Assembly (NCBI RefSeq): GCF_006757745.1
Contig: NZ_AP019740.1
Span: forward strand, 1,054,001 to 1,118,000
DNA length: 64,000 bases
From: Acinetobacter radioresistens DSM 6976 = NBRC 102413 = CIP 103788
Lineage (GTDB): Bacteria > Pseudomonadota > Gammaproteobacteria > Pseudomonadales > Moraxellaceae
Direction: 5' to 3'
The notes under the pieces: generated by a model
What the model was told of the DNA's origin: nothing
Database searches by the model: none
Seen by the model: only the letters and a program-made list of their open reading frames with translations
Part shown: positions 10,372 to 20,367 of the stretch, piece by piece
Numbering within the stretch: position 1 is the stretch's first letter
How the letters are laid out: every line of letters starts with the position of its first letter
Translations under genes and position numbers: made by a program

Positions 10372-10398
10372 TTGAATTTTACAAAAGTGTTCCCATCT
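10372..10398 (+). promoter_or_regulatory. Candidate proximal sigma-32 promoter of clpB
   Basis: TTTGAAT at 10372-10378 and CCCATCT at 10392-10398 with 13 bases between. The -10 element is a perfect CCCATnT; the -35 has two mismatches. Predicted start about 30 bases before the clpB ATG. Together with the distal site it suggests tandem heat-shock promoters recognised by the RpoH encoded at 26176. Confidence 0.5.
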
Positions 10399-10436
10399 AT
10401 TACTCAAGTACAGAATTGTTGTGAGGAATAACAAGA

Positions 10437-13016
10437 ATGCGATTCGAAAAATTTACTAACCGGTTACAACAGGCTCTATCTGATGCCCAGTCTCTAGCAA
10501 TGGGTAAAGATCATACTGCAATTGACAGTATCCATATTTTGGCAACTTTAATTGAGGAACCTTCCAACTTAAGTTTGCTACAACAGGCAGGTGCCAATCT
10601 TCGTGAACTACAGCAACGGCTTGAAAAAGCCTTCAATGATGCGCCAGTGTTATCTAACCCTACTGGAGATATTAATTTAAATCCTGATGCTGTAAAAATA
10701 TTAAATCTGGCTGACCGTTATGCACAAAAGGCAGGAGATGAATTTATATCTACCGATTGGGTCATGCTGGCACTAGCAGAGTCAGGAAATAGTAAAACTA
10801 TTTTAAACGGCGTGGGCGTAACTGCAGAGACGCTACGCCCTGTAATTGAAAAAATTCGAGGTAGTGAGAAAGTCATGAGTAATAATCATGAAGAACAACG
10901 CGACTCATTAAATAAATATACCATTAACCTCACTGAACGTGCACTGGCCGGAAAACTTGATCCGGTTATTGGCCGTGATGATGAGATTCGTCGTACGATT
11001 CAGGTCTTGTCACGACGTACCAAAAATAACCCGGTACTGATCGGTGAACCCGGAGTAGGTAAGACAGCCATTGTAGAGGGCTTGGCTCAGCGTATTGTAA
11101 ACGGTGAAGTCCCAGAAAGCTTGAAAGATAAACAGGTACTGTCTTTAGACTTGGGTTCACTTCTGGCTGGTGCAAAATATCGTGGTGAATTTGAAGAGCG
11201 CCTGAAAGCGGTTTTAAATGACCTGGCTAAACAAGAGGGTCGGGTGATCCTGTTTATTGACGAGTTACATACACTGGTAGGTGCAGGTAAAACCGATGGC
11301 GCCATGGATGCAGGTAATATGCTCAAACCTGCTCTAGCTCGTGGTGAGCTGCGTTGTGTGGGTGCTACTACACTCGATGAATACCGTCAGTATATTGAGA
11401 AAGATGCGGCACTTGAACGTCGCTTTCAGAAAGTTCTTGTAGATGAACCAAGTGTAGAAGATACCATCGCAATTTTGCGTGGTTTAAAAGAACGTTATGA
11501 AGTGCATCACGGTGTCAAAATTTTAGACTCGGCGATTATTGCTGCAGCGAAAATGTCGCATCGTTATATTACTGACCGGCAGCTGCCGGATAAAGCCATT
11601 GACCTGATTGATGAGGCAGCTTCACGAATTAAAATGGAGCTGGACTCTAAGCCTGAAGCTTTGGATAAGCTGGACCGTCGCCTGATTCAACTGAAAATGC
11701 AGCTTGAAGCCGTTAAGAAAGATGAAGATGCTGGAAGTAAGTCCGAAGTCAACTATCTGGAAAAACAGATTGAAGAAGTTCAGAAAGAATATAACGATCT
11801 TGAAGAAGTATGGAAGGCTGAAAAAACGCTGGTAGAGGGAACCAAAAAAGCACAGGTGGAGCTGGATCAGGCTCGGGTTGCTTTAGAAAAAGCCCAACGT
11901 GAAGGAGACTGGGCTGAAGCCAGCCGTTTACAATATGGTGTTATTCCGGAATTGCAAAAACAGCTTGAGCAGGACGAAGTGATTGAAGACCACGAAGAGC
12001 CTAAATTGCTGCGTAATAAAGTGACTGATAATGAGATTGCAGAAGTCGTCAGTGCTGCTACAGGTATTCCTGTCGCGAAAATGCTGCAAGGTGAGCGTGA
12101 AAAACTGCTGCATATGGAAGAATTTTTGCATAATCGCGTAGTTGGGCAGGATGAAGCTGTAGTTGCGGTATCTAATGCTGTTCGTCGCTCACGTGCCGGA
12201 TTGTCAGATCCAAACCGTCCAAGCGGATCATTCCTGTTCCTTGGCCCAACGGGTGTAGGTAAAACAGAATTAACTAAAGCTTTAGCGAATTTCTTGTTTG
12301 ATAGTGACGATGCCATGATCCGGATTGATATGTCTGAGTTTATGGAAAAACATTCAGTCAGCCGCTTGGTAGGCGCACCTCCAGGTTACGTAGGTTATGA
12401 AGAAGGGGGGGTATTGACTGAAGCAGTACGCCGTAAGCCTTATAGTGTTATTCTGTTTGATGAAGTCGAGAAGGCTCATCCAGATGTCTTTAATATTTTA
12501 TTACAGGTACTGGACGATGGCCGACTGACTGACTCGCAAGGACGAGTGATTGACTTTAAAAATACTGTCATTGTAATGACTTCGAATCTGGGCTCACAAG
12601 ATGTTCGGGAACTGGGTGAAGGCGCCAGTGATGAAGAAATGCGTTCTGTGGTTATGAATGCAGTAAGCCATCATTTCCGTCCGGAGTTTATTAACCGGAT
12701 CGATGAGCTGGTGATTTTCCATTCACTGAAAAAATCACAGATTCGTGGTATTGCTGACATTCAACTGGAACGTCTACGTTCACGTTTAGCTGAACGCGAT
12801 ATGAGCTTGACAATAGATGATACAGCCTTTGATCTGTTAATTGATGCAGGTTTCGACCCGGTGTATGGCGCGCGTCCATTGAAACGTGCTATCCAGTCAC
12901 AGGTAGAAAATACTTTGGCACAAAAAATTCTCTCTGGTGAATTCCAGGCTGGAGATAATATTTTGATCAAAGGGGAACATGGTCATCTTGAGTTTGATAA
13001 GCTCAAACTTAACTAA
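10437..13016 (+). CDS. clpB: ATP-dependent disaggregase ClpB
   Basis: 859 residues, full length. Hsp100 chaperone that pulls proteins out of aggregates together with DnaK. Domains in order: Clp N-domain repeats (1-145), AAA+ domain 1 with Walker A GEPGVGKT (about 204) and Walker [10 protein letters not shown], the coiled-coil M-domain (about 400-525, rich in Glu, Lys and Gln) that marks ClpB rather than ClpA/C, and AAA+ domain 2 with Walker A GPTGVGKT (about 605) and the pore-loop segment [18 protein letters not shown] before the ATG. Two sigma-32-like promoters lie upstream. Ends at a strong bidirectional terminator. Confidence 0.98.
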   Translation: MRFEKFTNRLQQALSDAQSLAMGKDHTAIDSIHILATLIEEPSNLSLLQQAGANLRELQQRLEKAFNDAPVLSNPTGDINLNPDAVKILNLADRYAQKAGDEFISTDWVMLALAESGNSKTILNGVGVTAETLRPVIEKIRGSEKVMSNNHEEQRDSLNKYTINLTERALAGKLDPVIGRDDEIRRTIQVLSRRTKNNPVLIGEPGVGKTAIVEGLAQRIVNGEVPESLKDKQVLSLDLGSLLAGAKYRGEFEERLKAVLNDLAKQEGRVILFIDELHTLVGAGKTDGAMDAGNMLKPALARGELRCVGATTLDEYRQYIEKDAALERRFQKVLVDEPSVEDTIAILRGLKERYEVHHGVKILDSAIIAAAKMSHRYITDRQLPDKAIDLIDEAASRIKMELDSKPEALDKLDRRLIQLKMQLEAVKKDEDAGSKSEVNYLEKQIEEVQKEYNDLEEVWKAEKTLVEGTKKAQVELDQARVALEKAQREGDWAEASRLQYGVIPELQKQLEQDEVIEDHEEPKLLRNKVTDNEIAEVVSAATGIPVAKMLQGEREKLLHMEEFLHNRVVGQDEAVVAVSNAVRRSRAGLSDPNRPSGSFLFLGPTGVGKTELTKALANFLFDSDDAMIRIDMSEFMEKHSVSRLVGAPPGYVGYEEGGVLTEAVRRKPYSVILFDEVEKAHPDVFNILLQVLDDGRLTDSQGRVIDFKNTVIVMTSNLGSQDVRELGEGASDEEMRSVVMNAVSHHFRPEFINRIDELVIFHSLKKSQIRGIADIQLERLRSRLAERDMSLTIDDTAFDLLIDAGFDPVYGARPLKRAIQSQVENTLAQKILSGEFQAGDNILIKGEHGHLEFDKLKLN

Positions 13017-13024
13017 ATTTGTAT

Positions 13025-13055
13025 AAAAAAGCCCACATTAAATGTGGGCTTTTTT
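13025..13055. terminator. Bidirectional terminator between clpB and rlmKL
   Basis: AAAAAAGCCCACAT/ATGTGGGCTTTTTT, with A-run and T-run; serves both convergent genes. Confidence 0.9.
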
Positions 13056-13085
13056 ATTTTATACATAACTTTATCTAGATAAAAT

Positions 13086-15290
13086 TTAATTTACTGGATA
13101 ATGCTGGATTTTCCAGGCACGGTGGATTTTCTGATTGCGTTTGAAATCCGGCCCGATAGTCTCCTGAGTGATTTCTTCAATATCAAACATGGCTTCAATT
13201 TCTTCATCCATCTCGAAACCGCGGTAATTATTTGAAAAATAAAGCGTACCTTCGGTTGTGAGACGGTTCATGGCACGTTTAAGTAATGAAACATGGTCAC
13301 GTTGTACATCAAAGGTTCCGTAGAACTTTTTCGAGTTTGAGAAAGTGGGCGGATCAATAAAAATCATATCATACTGTTCATGGCCTTCTTTAAGCCACTC
13401 AAAACAGTCACTGGCAAAGAACTGGTGCTGCTGGTCAGGATGGTCAACAGTTAAGCCGTTTAAAACAAAATTTTCTTTAGACCAGTTTAAGTAGGTATTT
13501 GACAGGTCTACACTGGTTGTACTGGCTGCCCCGCCGAGTGCAGCATGCAGGCTGGCTGTAGAAGTATAACTGTACAGATTCAGGAAGTGTTTACCTTTAG
13601 CCTCACGTGCAATACGTAGGCGCATTTGACGGTGGTCGAGAAACAGTCCGGTATCTAGATAATCTGTCAGGTTCACTAAAATTCTGGCTTGTCCTTCCTG
13701 AACAATAAACCGTTTGGACGCCGTACTCTGCTTTTCATACTGTGCTTTACCTGCTTGACGGGCACGGGTTTTAATAAATATCGCATCACGCCCCAGGCCC
13801 GTCACTGTCCGGATAGCGGCAAGTGCCAAATTAAAACGTTTCTTGGCTTTTTCCGGATCAATCGTTTTTGGTGGAGCATATTCCTGCACATGCAAACGGT
13901 CACCGTACAAGTCAACTGCAACGTTAAAATCAGGCAGATCTGCATCATAAAGACGCAGGCAGAACACACGATCCTTGGTTGCCCATTTTTTCAAGGTTTG
14001 CATATTTTTTTGCAATCGATTAGCAAAATCTTGAGCACCTTCAATTTCTACATTTTGAGGCTGCCATTTTTCTAAGAAAGGTACGTTATCGGATGCAGGT
14101 TTGATCGTTCCAAAACGAATATAAATTGGCAGCTTACCATTCATCAGGCGTAGAGTTTCAGGATGCTCAAATGCCAGAACATCTGCCTGTTCTACTTGTG
14201 CTGCAATTACTGCTGCATACTGGTTAGGAAAGTGTTTCTGTAACTGGCCAGATAAACCGAGATAAAGTGCCCGGTTAGAAGCTTTCTCGCCTAAACGTTC
14301 GCCATATGGGGGATTGGTGACAATAAATGCAGTTTTTTCAGCTGCATCGAATTCAGGCCAGTCAGCAAGTGTACGTTCTTCTACCTGAATCTGTTCCAGC
14401 TGTTTCTCGAATCCGGCGGCAGCAATATTCTGGCGGGTAGCTTTAACCGCTTCCCAGTCCGCATCAAAAGCATAAAATTTAGGTAAAGGCTGTTCAAGTG
14501 CCTGCTCGTGGCGTTCTACTGCTTCGGCTTTAAGTGACATCCATAATTCACGGTCATGACCATGCCAGCCATTAAAGCCAAAACGGCGTACCAGGCCCGG
14601 AGCCCGGTCAGTCAGAATCATGAGAGACTCAATAATAAACGTACCTGAACCGCACATTGGATCTAAAATAATATCCGGCTTTCTTTTTTCAATACCAGCC
14701 TTGTGTAATATTGCTGCTGCCAGATTCTCTTTAATCGGTGCATCGGTCATATAGCGACGATAGCCGCGTTTATGCAGGGAATCTCCGGATAAATCCAGAC
14801 AATAAGTATGTTCAGTTTTACCAGCCAATACGTATAAGGTAATTTCCGGTTGCTTAGTATCAATACTAGGACGGCGGCCTACTGCTTCCATAAAGGCATC
14901 GACTACACCATCCTTAACACGTAAGGTGGCAAACTGGGTATTGACCTTAATATCACGCTCTACGTGCAGACGGATAGCAAAAGTACTTTGAGGTGCAAAA
15001 ATAAGTGACCAGTCAAAGCTAAGCGCACCATCATACAGTTCTTCAGCCACATCGCGGGCATCATGACTAAACTCGATTTCCTGGGTATGAATGGGTAACA
15101 ATACGCGTGAGGCCAGACGTGACCACATACAGATACGGTAAGCAGTCTCCAGAGAACCTTGAAAAACTAACCGGCCTGGTTTACGTTCTACATTTGACGC
15201 ACCGAGTTGTGCGATTTCCTCTTCAAGCAAGAGCTCCAAACCATCAGCACAGGTGACCCAATAAGTAGATAAACGTTGCGATGCATTCAT
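13086..15290 (-). CDS. rlmL: Bifunctional 23S rRNA methyltransferase RlmKL
   Basis: 734 residues, the fused form. The N-terminal half has a THUMP domain (about 60-165) and an N2-G2445 methyltransferase with SAM motif DPMCGSGTFIIE and catalytic NPPYGERLG. The C-terminal half is the RlmK module for m7G2069 with SAM region FLNLYSYTSTASLHAA and DPPTFSNSKK. Acts on the 50S subunit peptidyl-transferase region during assembly. ATG at 15290 (MNASQ) is preferred over an upstream in-frame start at 15311 because it matches the family N-terminus. Convergent with clpB. Confidence 0.95.
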   Translation of the reverse strand: MNASQRLSTYWVTCADGLELLLEEEIAQLGASNVERKPGRLVFQGSLETAYRICMWSRLASRVLLPIHTQEIEFSHDARDVAEELYDGALSFDWSLIFAPQSTFAIRLHVERDIKVNTQFATLRVKDGVVDAFMEAVGRRPSIDTKQPEITLYVLAGKTEHTYCLDLSGDSLHKRGYRRYMTDAPIKENLAAAILHKAGIEKRKPDIILDPMCGSGTFIIESLMILTDRAPGLVRRFGFNGWHGHDRELWMSLKAEAVERHEQALEQPLPKFYAFDADWEAVKATRQNIAAAGFEKQLEQIQVEERTLADWPEFDAAEKTAFIVTNPPYGERLGEKASNRALYLGLSGQLQKHFPNQYAAVIAAQVEQADVLAFEHPETLRLMNGKLPIYIRFGTIKPASDNVPFLEKWQPQNVEIEGAQDFANRLQKNMQTLKKWATKDRVFCLRLYDADLPDFNVAVDLYGDRLHVQEYAPPKTIDPEKAKKRFNLALAAIRTVTGLGRDAIFIKTRARQAGKAQYEKQSTASKRFIVQEGQARILVNLTDYLDTGLFLDHRQMRLRIAREAKGKHFLNLYSYTSTASLHAALGGAASTTSVDLSNTYLNWSKENFVLNGLTVDHPDQQHQFFASDCFEWLKEGHEQYDMIFIDPPTFSNSKKFYGTFDVQRDHVSLLKRAMNRLTTEGTLYFSNNYRGFEMDEEIEAMFDIEEITQETIGPDFKRNQKIHRAWKIQHYPVN

Positions 15291-15591
15291 GCAAATTTCC
15301 AAACCAGACAAGCAAACGACAATTTTAACGTATTTTCGTTGTTTTAGGCGGATGATCTTAAGAAGTTATTTCAGAAATTGTTTATCTTCATTATCCCACG
15401 CATTATTAAAGAGAATGATTTCTCTTGATGAAGCTAAACAGGTTTAAACTTAATTCCTTTCATATTTTAAATTTCTGGTATGTATCTTGCTAAATTCTTG
15501 AGCATATTAGTGTTTATTTGCCATACAAGCAGATGTACTAACCATGTACAAAACTGACTTAATATTTTTTAAAATAAAATAAGGGGATTTT
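15291..15591. other. Intergenic region, AT-rich, no gene seen
   Basis: Holds the rlmKL promoter on one side and that of the small unknown gene on the other. I see no hairpin terminator or credible reading frame; the run AAATAAGGGGATTTT just before 15592 provides a ribosome binding site for the next gene. Confidence 0.4.
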
Positions 15592-15927
15592 ATGAATATT
15601 TTATCTTCAAATCACAGTGATATTTTTTCTATCGCAACTTTAATTTATACACGCTTACGCCGTGTATCTGGACGCGTAATTGATGTGATGTATATGGTGG
15701 AAAGTGAAAGCTACACTCAGTATGTCATGGAGTTGGCCAAGAAAACGCAGGATGCAGAACTCATCCGTTTGGTAACACGTCTCTCTGCTCTAGTTTGTCC
15801 GCCAATCATGGCAGAGGTGGAAGCACAAAATAATGAAGAGAGCACTGAGTTGTTTGATAGAGAGGTGACGAAAGAGCCAGATTATCAGGCGCAGGTAGCT
15901 CATCATTATATTGGTGCACTCAGATAA
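15592..15927 (+). CDS. Small conserved-type hypothetical protein
   Basis: 111 residues, soluble, no signal peptide. A basic N-terminal part (YTRLRRVSGRVIDVMYM) is followed by an acidic C-terminal half. AAGGGG precedes the ATG with a spacing of about 7 bases and codon use looks like the neighbours, which supports a real gene. I do not recognise a family. Single gene between rlmKL (divergent) and pyrB. Confidence 0.65.
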   Translation: MNILSSNHSDIFSIATLIYTRLRRVSGRVIDVMYMVESESYTQYVMELAKKTQDAELIRLVTRLSALVCPPIMAEVEAQNNEESTELFDREVTKEPDYQAQVAHHYIGALR

Positions 15928-16113
15928 TAATGCTCTAAACAGGGAAGTTTTAAGACTTAATCTGGATTTTAATTTAAATAAAGAAAAATAATTTCTTAAT
16001 ATGAAGAACTGATTTAATTTATCTTTTTGAAATAGCTGGTTAATAGTTCATAAAATAAATAATTCTACTAAAAATTTTGAAAAATCTGGCTGCCCAAACT
16101 GAGGGAGAATCTA

Positions 16114-16119
16114 TATAAT
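16114..16119 (+). promoter_or_regulatory. Candidate -10 element of pyrB
   Basis: Consensus TATAAT 30 bases before the pyrB ATG; no good -35 partner. I looked for a pyrimidine attenuator (U-rich leader plus terminator) in 15928-16148 and found none. Confidence 0.35.
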
Positions 16120-16148
16120 GCATTAACTTAACGTCTAAGGAATCTCTC

Positions 16149-17165
16149 ATGCATTTGGCTGCACTGCATACGCCGAGTCAGATTCAGCTCAATCAATACG
16201 GTCATCTTAAACATTTTCTGACCATTGAAGGCCTTTCCCAGCAAACCCTCATAAAAATTCTCGATACTGCTTCTTCCTTTTTTAGTGATCAAAATCAACT
16301 CATAACCTCACCTTTACTCGAAGGCCGTACGGTCATGAACCTATTTTTCGAGAACTCAACCCGCACCCGCACAACTTTTGAAGCTGCTGCTAAACGTTTA
16401 TCAGCCAATGTGCTAAATATTGATATCGCCCGTTCCAGTACATCTAAAGGTGAAACCCTGCGTGATACGCTGTGGAATCTTGAAGCAATGGCGGCCGATC
16501 TTTTTGTTGTACGCCATTCATCTTCAGGTGCTGCACATTTTATTGCGAAAGATGTGTGCCCGAATATCGGGATCATTAACGCGGGAGATGGACGTCACGC
16601 CCATCCCACCCAGGCTATGCTGGATATGCTTACGATCCGTCGTGAAACTGCCCGGCCATTTGAAGAGTTAAGTGTTGCCATTATTGGTGATATCAAACAT
16701 TCACGGGTAGCACGTTCGGATGTAGCCGCGCTACAGACCTTAGGCTGTAAAGATATCCGCGTCATTGCGCCGAATACCTTATTACCTTTTGGCTTTAAGG
16801 AATTTGGTCCGGAAGTCCGACTTTTTAATAACATGGATGAAGGCGTAAAAGATTGCGATGTCATTATTGCACTTCGCATCCAAAATGAACGTATTGATTC
16901 ACCTGCACTTTCTTCACAGTCTGAATTTTATAAAATGTATGGACTGAATGAAGACCGGCTGGCATTAGCAAAACCGGATTGTATTGTCATGCATCCAGGC
17001 CCAATGAACCGTGGCGTAGAAATCGACTCCAGCATCGCTGATGGTCCGCAGTCAGTAATCTTGCGTCAGGTGACCAACGGTATAGCAGTACGTATGGCTG
17101 TGCTGGCACTAACAATGCAAGGGCAGTTAGAAGAGAAAGGTTTGATTGAAGCGTTGGCGATATAA
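16149..17165 (+). CDS. pyrB: Aspartate carbamoyltransferase catalytic subunit
   Basis: Makes carbamoyl-aspartate, the first committed step to pyrimidines. 338 residues with the carbamoyl-phosphate loop [13 protein letters not shown] (about 58-70), the Ser/Lys loop segment [12 protein letters not shown] (about 96-107), and the aspartate-binding [11 protein letters not shown]. An N-terminal extension of about 20 residues compared with E. coli fits class A/B enzymes that assemble with a dihydroorotase-like partner rather than PyrI. The next gene, 10 bases downstream, is that partner. Confidence 0.97.
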   Translation: MHLAALHTPSQIQLNQYGHLKHFLTIEGLSQQTLIKILDTASSFFSDQNQLITSPLLEGRTVMNLFFENSTRTRTTFEAAAKRLSANVLNIDIARSSTSKGETLRDTLWNLEAMAADLFVVRHSSSGAAHFIAKDVCPNIGIINAGDGRHAHPTQAMLDMLTIRRETARPFEELSVAIIGDIKHSRVARSDVAALQTLGCKDIRVIAPNTLLPFGFKEFGPEVRLFNNMDEGVKDCDVIIALRIQNERIDSPALSSQSEFYKMYGLNEDRLALAKPDCIVMHPGPMNRGVEIDSSIADGPQSVILRQVTNGIAVRMAVLALTMQGQLEEKGLIEALAI

Positions 17166-17175
17166 GGGTAAAGAA

Positions 17176-18411
17176 ATGAGTATTGTCAAAATTGAAAATG
17201 TACGCGTTCTTGACCCGATCGCCAAAACTGACAGGATTGAAACAATCTTTTTGCAAAATGGTACGCGTGTCGATGCCAGTGATGATGTCGAAAGAACTAT
17301 TAATGGACAAGGTAAATGGCTTATGCCAACTATGGTTGACCTGTGTGCACGTTTGCGCGAACCGGGTCAGCAGCAGCATGGGACATTAAAATCTGAAGGC
17401 CGGGCTGCACGTCATAATGGTATTTTGCATGTGATTACACCGCCAGACTCCAAGCCGATTGTTCAGGATAATGGCTCGCTGATCCATGGCTTACAAGAGA
17501 AAGCTATGTTAGATGGTGGTATTTATCTGCATATTATCGGTGCACAGACTCAAGGTCTAAATGGTAAGCAGCCTGCTAATATGGCGGGTCTGAAAAAAGG
17601 TGGATGTACTGCAGTTTCTAATGCTCATGCACCTTTTGAGAATGATGATGTAGTTATCCGTACCTTGGAATATGCAGCGGGTCTGGATATGACCGTTGTG
17701 TTTTATGCTGAAGAGCCACAAATTGCCAAAGATGGCTGTGCCCATGAAGGTTTTGTCGCTTCACGCCAAGGCTTGCCTATGATTCCGGTTATGGCAGAGA
17801 CCGTCGCTATTGCTAAATATCTGCTTATGATAGAGGCAACCGGAGTACGTGCCCATTTTGGTCTGCTGTCTTGTGGCGCATCTGTTGAACTGATCCAGAT
17901 TGCTAAGGCCAAAGGCTTACCTGTAACTGCTGATGTTGCCATGCACCAGTTGCATTTAACTGACCAGTTAACAGATGGATTCAATTCACTGGCGCATGTA
18001 CGTCCTCCTCTACGCTCAGCACAGGATAAGGAACTATTACGCCAAGGCTTGAAATCGGGAATAATTGATGCCATTTGTACGCATCATGAACCCTTATCCG
18101 GTTCTGCTAAAATGGCGCCGTTTGCAGAAACCTTGCCGGGAATCAGTGCATTTGATACTTATATTCCGTTTGGTATCCAGCTGGTTAAAGAAGGCCTGTT
18201 CAGCCCGTTAGAATGGGTAGAAAAAGTAACGCTGGAGCCGGCACGAGTAGCCAATATGGTAAAACGCTGGCAGTCAGAATCAGGCTGGGTACTGGTTGAT
18301 CCTGATCTGGAATGGACAGTCAGTAAGGAAAATATGCTGTCTAAAGGTAAAAATACACCACTGATTCAGCAAAAGGTGCAAGGTAAGGTTGTAGAAATAT
18401 TCCTGCCTTAA
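17176..18411 (+). CDS. pyrC': Inactive dihydroorotase-like partner of aspartate carbamoyltransferase (PyrC')
   Basis: 411 residues of amidohydrolase fold. The metal-binding motif DxHxHxR of real dihydroorotases is DLCARLREPG here (Asp55, Cys57, Arg59): both histidines are lost, so it cannot hold the metals. This is the PyrC' (PyrX) type known from Pseudomonas, needed to hold the PyrB dodecamer together. Start MSIVKI at 17176 with AAGGGT upstream; longer in-frame starts overlap pyrB without a better site. A working PyrC must be encoded outside the window. Genomes often mis-annotate this as active pyrC. Confidence 0.9.
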   Translation: MSIVKIENVRVLDPIAKTDRIETIFLQNGTRVDASDDVERTINGQGKWLMPTMVDLCARLREPGQQQHGTLKSEGRAARHNGILHVITPPDSKPIVQDNGSLIHGLQEKAMLDGGIYLHIIGAQTQGLNGKQPANMAGLKKGGCTAVSNAHAPFENDDVVIRTLEYAAGLDMTVVFYAEEPQIAKDGCAHEGFVASRQGLPMIPVMAETVAIAKYLLMIEATGVRAHFGLLSCGASVELIQIAKAKGLPVTADVAMHQLHLTDQLTDGFNSLAHVRPPLRSAQDKELLRQGLKSGIIDAICTHHEPLSGSAKMAPFAETLPGISAFDTYIPFGIQLVKEGLFSPLEWVEKVTLEPARVANMVKRWQSESGWVLVDPDLEWTVSKENMLSKGKNTPLIQQKVQGKVVEIFLP

Positions 18412-18435
18412 ACAGAATGATATGGAAGAAATAGA

Positions 18436-18460
18436 AAAGCCAGCATAAGCTGGCTTTCTT
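18436..18460 (+). terminator. Intrinsic terminator after pyrBC'
   Basis: AAAGCCAGC/GCTGGCTTT perfect 9-bp stem, ATAA loop, T-rich tail broken by one C. Confidence 0.75.
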
Positions 18461-18616
18461 ATTGAGTTTTTCAGTGATTTATTAAAATTTCTATAACATT
18501 TTGTTATTTCTAAAGAGTTTCGCTAGTAACCGTATTAATATTCAGCATAGTATAAAAAACAGCTTATTTTAAATGCATTAATTCCAATAATAATGCCAAT
18601 AAAAGAGAGAATGATG

Positions 18617-20074
18617 ATGAGTATAAATTTTATTGAATTATTGAGGCAAAAGGTTTCAGCTATTGTTCTAGAAGGTGAGACCACTTATCTGGTAGAAAAG
18701 TCTGATGCACTGGCACAATTTTATCCAGTTTTACTGGCCATTTTAAAAGCTCGGCCTGAGCTGATACCTTCTTTAGAAAACCAGTTAAATCCGACTCTAA
18801 ATGAATTATTCGGACATCATATCGCTCTTAAAGAACAATTTTTAAATCAGGTAAGTGGTAGTATTCCTCATCTCGAAACCGAGCGCATATTAAACCAGTC
18901 TATTACACCGACAATGGCTGTTTTAATCGAAGAGGCGGGTAGTCCAGACCCGGAAGCGATCAGACATCTGCTTTATACTCATCAGGATATTATTCTGGCA
19001 GTATTACCACACTGGGCAATGGCGCTATTAGCCGGTCTAGGTATTAATCCTGCCGCAGGGGAAACTCTTTATCAGGCGCCACGGGAACCAGATCCGGTCA
19101 TTATAGAGGATCGAAGAACCAATGTTTTATGGCCATTGATTGGTATTGTTGTTTTAGCAATTCTGGCAGCATTGATGCTCAGGGCGTGTGATGATGATCA
19201 AGAGACTGATCAGCAGGCTGTAGTCAATGGAACCCAGCCAGCATACTTTCAGTTAACCACTGGAGATGAAGGTGAGTTGATTACCTGCCAGATAAGAATC
19301 AGTGATTTAAAATATGTAGATATTTTACAAGGCGAGGTTAAGTATACTTTTAGTCATCCTTCTGGTTGTGGTGTAGATACCCAGTCTATCTATCATGCAA
19401 GTTTTATGAATCAGGATGCTTTACCAAGCGTATTGAAAATCGTACAGGGTGTACCAAATTCTTCAATTACCTGGACAGGTAAAGAAATTAATATCCAGTC
19501 TTCCCGTAATAGTGATGCACAGAGTCTGGTTAGTCAGATTCGCTTGCTCGTACCAGATATGACTATCACCACCCAACAACTCGTTGCCAGCAATCCTCAG
19601 CCAACCCATGCTGGAGTTACAGATGCTGAACGTACCTTATCACAAATTAATCCTGATAATATTAAACCACTAGATATAGCTACCGCACTGAATCTTGAAG
19701 TAATTCATTTTGCCAGCGGTTCTGCACAAGTACCGGATGTTAATAAACCGATTCTTGATCAGGCGGCCGCCCTGTTGCAACGTGTGCCAAATGTAGTCGT
19801 CACTGTAAAAGGTCACACCGATGCTGAAGGCAGTGAAGCTGTTAATAACAATCTGTCTGTACAGCGTGCCCAGGCTGTAGTGAATTATCTGGTAAGCCGG
19901 GGGGTGAGCCCAAGTAAGCTGCAAGCTTTAGGATATGGTCAGGACCAGCCGGTCACTGATAATGCAACCAGTCAAGGCAAATTTCAGAATCGCCGGATTG
20001 AGTTTGAAATTTTGAATACGGATACGGGTGTAGTTCGTGAAGTAAATGAACAAGGCGTTAAACCTGCTTCATGA
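18617..20074 (+). CDS. OmpA-domain envelope protein with unusual N-terminal helical region
   Basis: About 485 residues. The N-terminal 150 residues look helical and cytoplasmic, without a signal peptide. One transmembrane helix (VLWPLIGIVVLAILAALML, about 172-190) follows, then a periplasmic acidic linker, a middle domain, and a C-terminal OmpA-like peptidoglycan-binding domain (about 360-475) with the segments TVKGHTDAEGSEAVNNNLS and NRRIEFEI. Three consecutive in-frame ATG codons (18611, 18614, 18617) make the start uncertain; a weak AGAGAGA precedes them. Probably ties the inner membrane to peptidoglycan; the role of the N-terminal part is unknown. Confidence 0.8.
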   Translation: MSINFIELLRQKVSAIVLEGETTYLVEKSDALAQFYPVLLAILKARPELIPSLENQLNPTLNELFGHHIALKEQFLNQVSGSIPHLETERILNQSITPTMAVLIEEAGSPDPEAIRHLLYTHQDIILAVLPHWAMALLAGLGINPAAGETLYQAPREPDPVIIEDRRTNVLWPLIGIVVLAILAALMLRACDDDQETDQQAVVNGTQPAYFQLTTGDEGELITCQIRISDLKYVDILQGEVKYTFSHPSGCGVDTQSIYHASFMNQDALPSVLKIVQGVPNSSITWTGKEINIQSSRNSDAQSLVSQIRLLVPDMTITTQQLVASNPQPTHAGVTDAERTLSQINPDNIKPLDIATALNLEVIHFASGSAQVPDVNKPILDQAAALLQRVPNVVVTVKGHTDAEGSEAVNNNLSVQRAQAVVNYLVSRGVSPSKLQALGYGQDQPVTDNATSQGKFQNRRIEFEILNTDTGVVREVNEQGVKPAS

Positions 20075-20105
20075 TTTTAATATTAGATAAAACAAATATT
20101 TTTAA

Positions 20106-20130
20106 AAAGGTCAGTTAAACTGGCCTTTCT
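20106..20130 (+). terminator. Intrinsic terminator after the OmpA-domain gene
   Basis: AAAGGTCAG/CTGGCCTTT stem (one G-T pair), 5-base loop, short T tail. The remaining 20131-20367 is AT-rich with no gene seen. Confidence 0.65.
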
Positions 20131-20367
20131 ATATCATTTGAATTTTCATATTTTAATGAAGATAAAAATTTAAAATAACGATTGATAGATTAAAGCAGAT
20201 TTATTCTTGGTGTTTTATAAAGCGCTTTAATAATAAAATATAAAAAAGGTTTATATTATTTTATTAGTTTGAACTGTAGATAAAAATAAGCATGAGAAAT
20301 CTGGTCAGTTACCTCAAAACTTGATTAAAATACGCCCCATAAAATTACAATACACTCTGGATTAAAG

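Noticed and set aside
11867..12316. Long open frame on the minus strand inside clpB
   Set aside because: It is antisense to well-conserved ClpB coding sequence and has Ser/Arg-rich shadow composition.
15928..16148. Pyrimidine attenuator upstream of pyrB
   Set aside because: No terminator hairpin or leader peptide is visible; only a possible -10 element was found.
17557..18074. Minus-strand open frames inside pyrC'
   Set aside because: Antisense to a clear coding gene; no own start signals.
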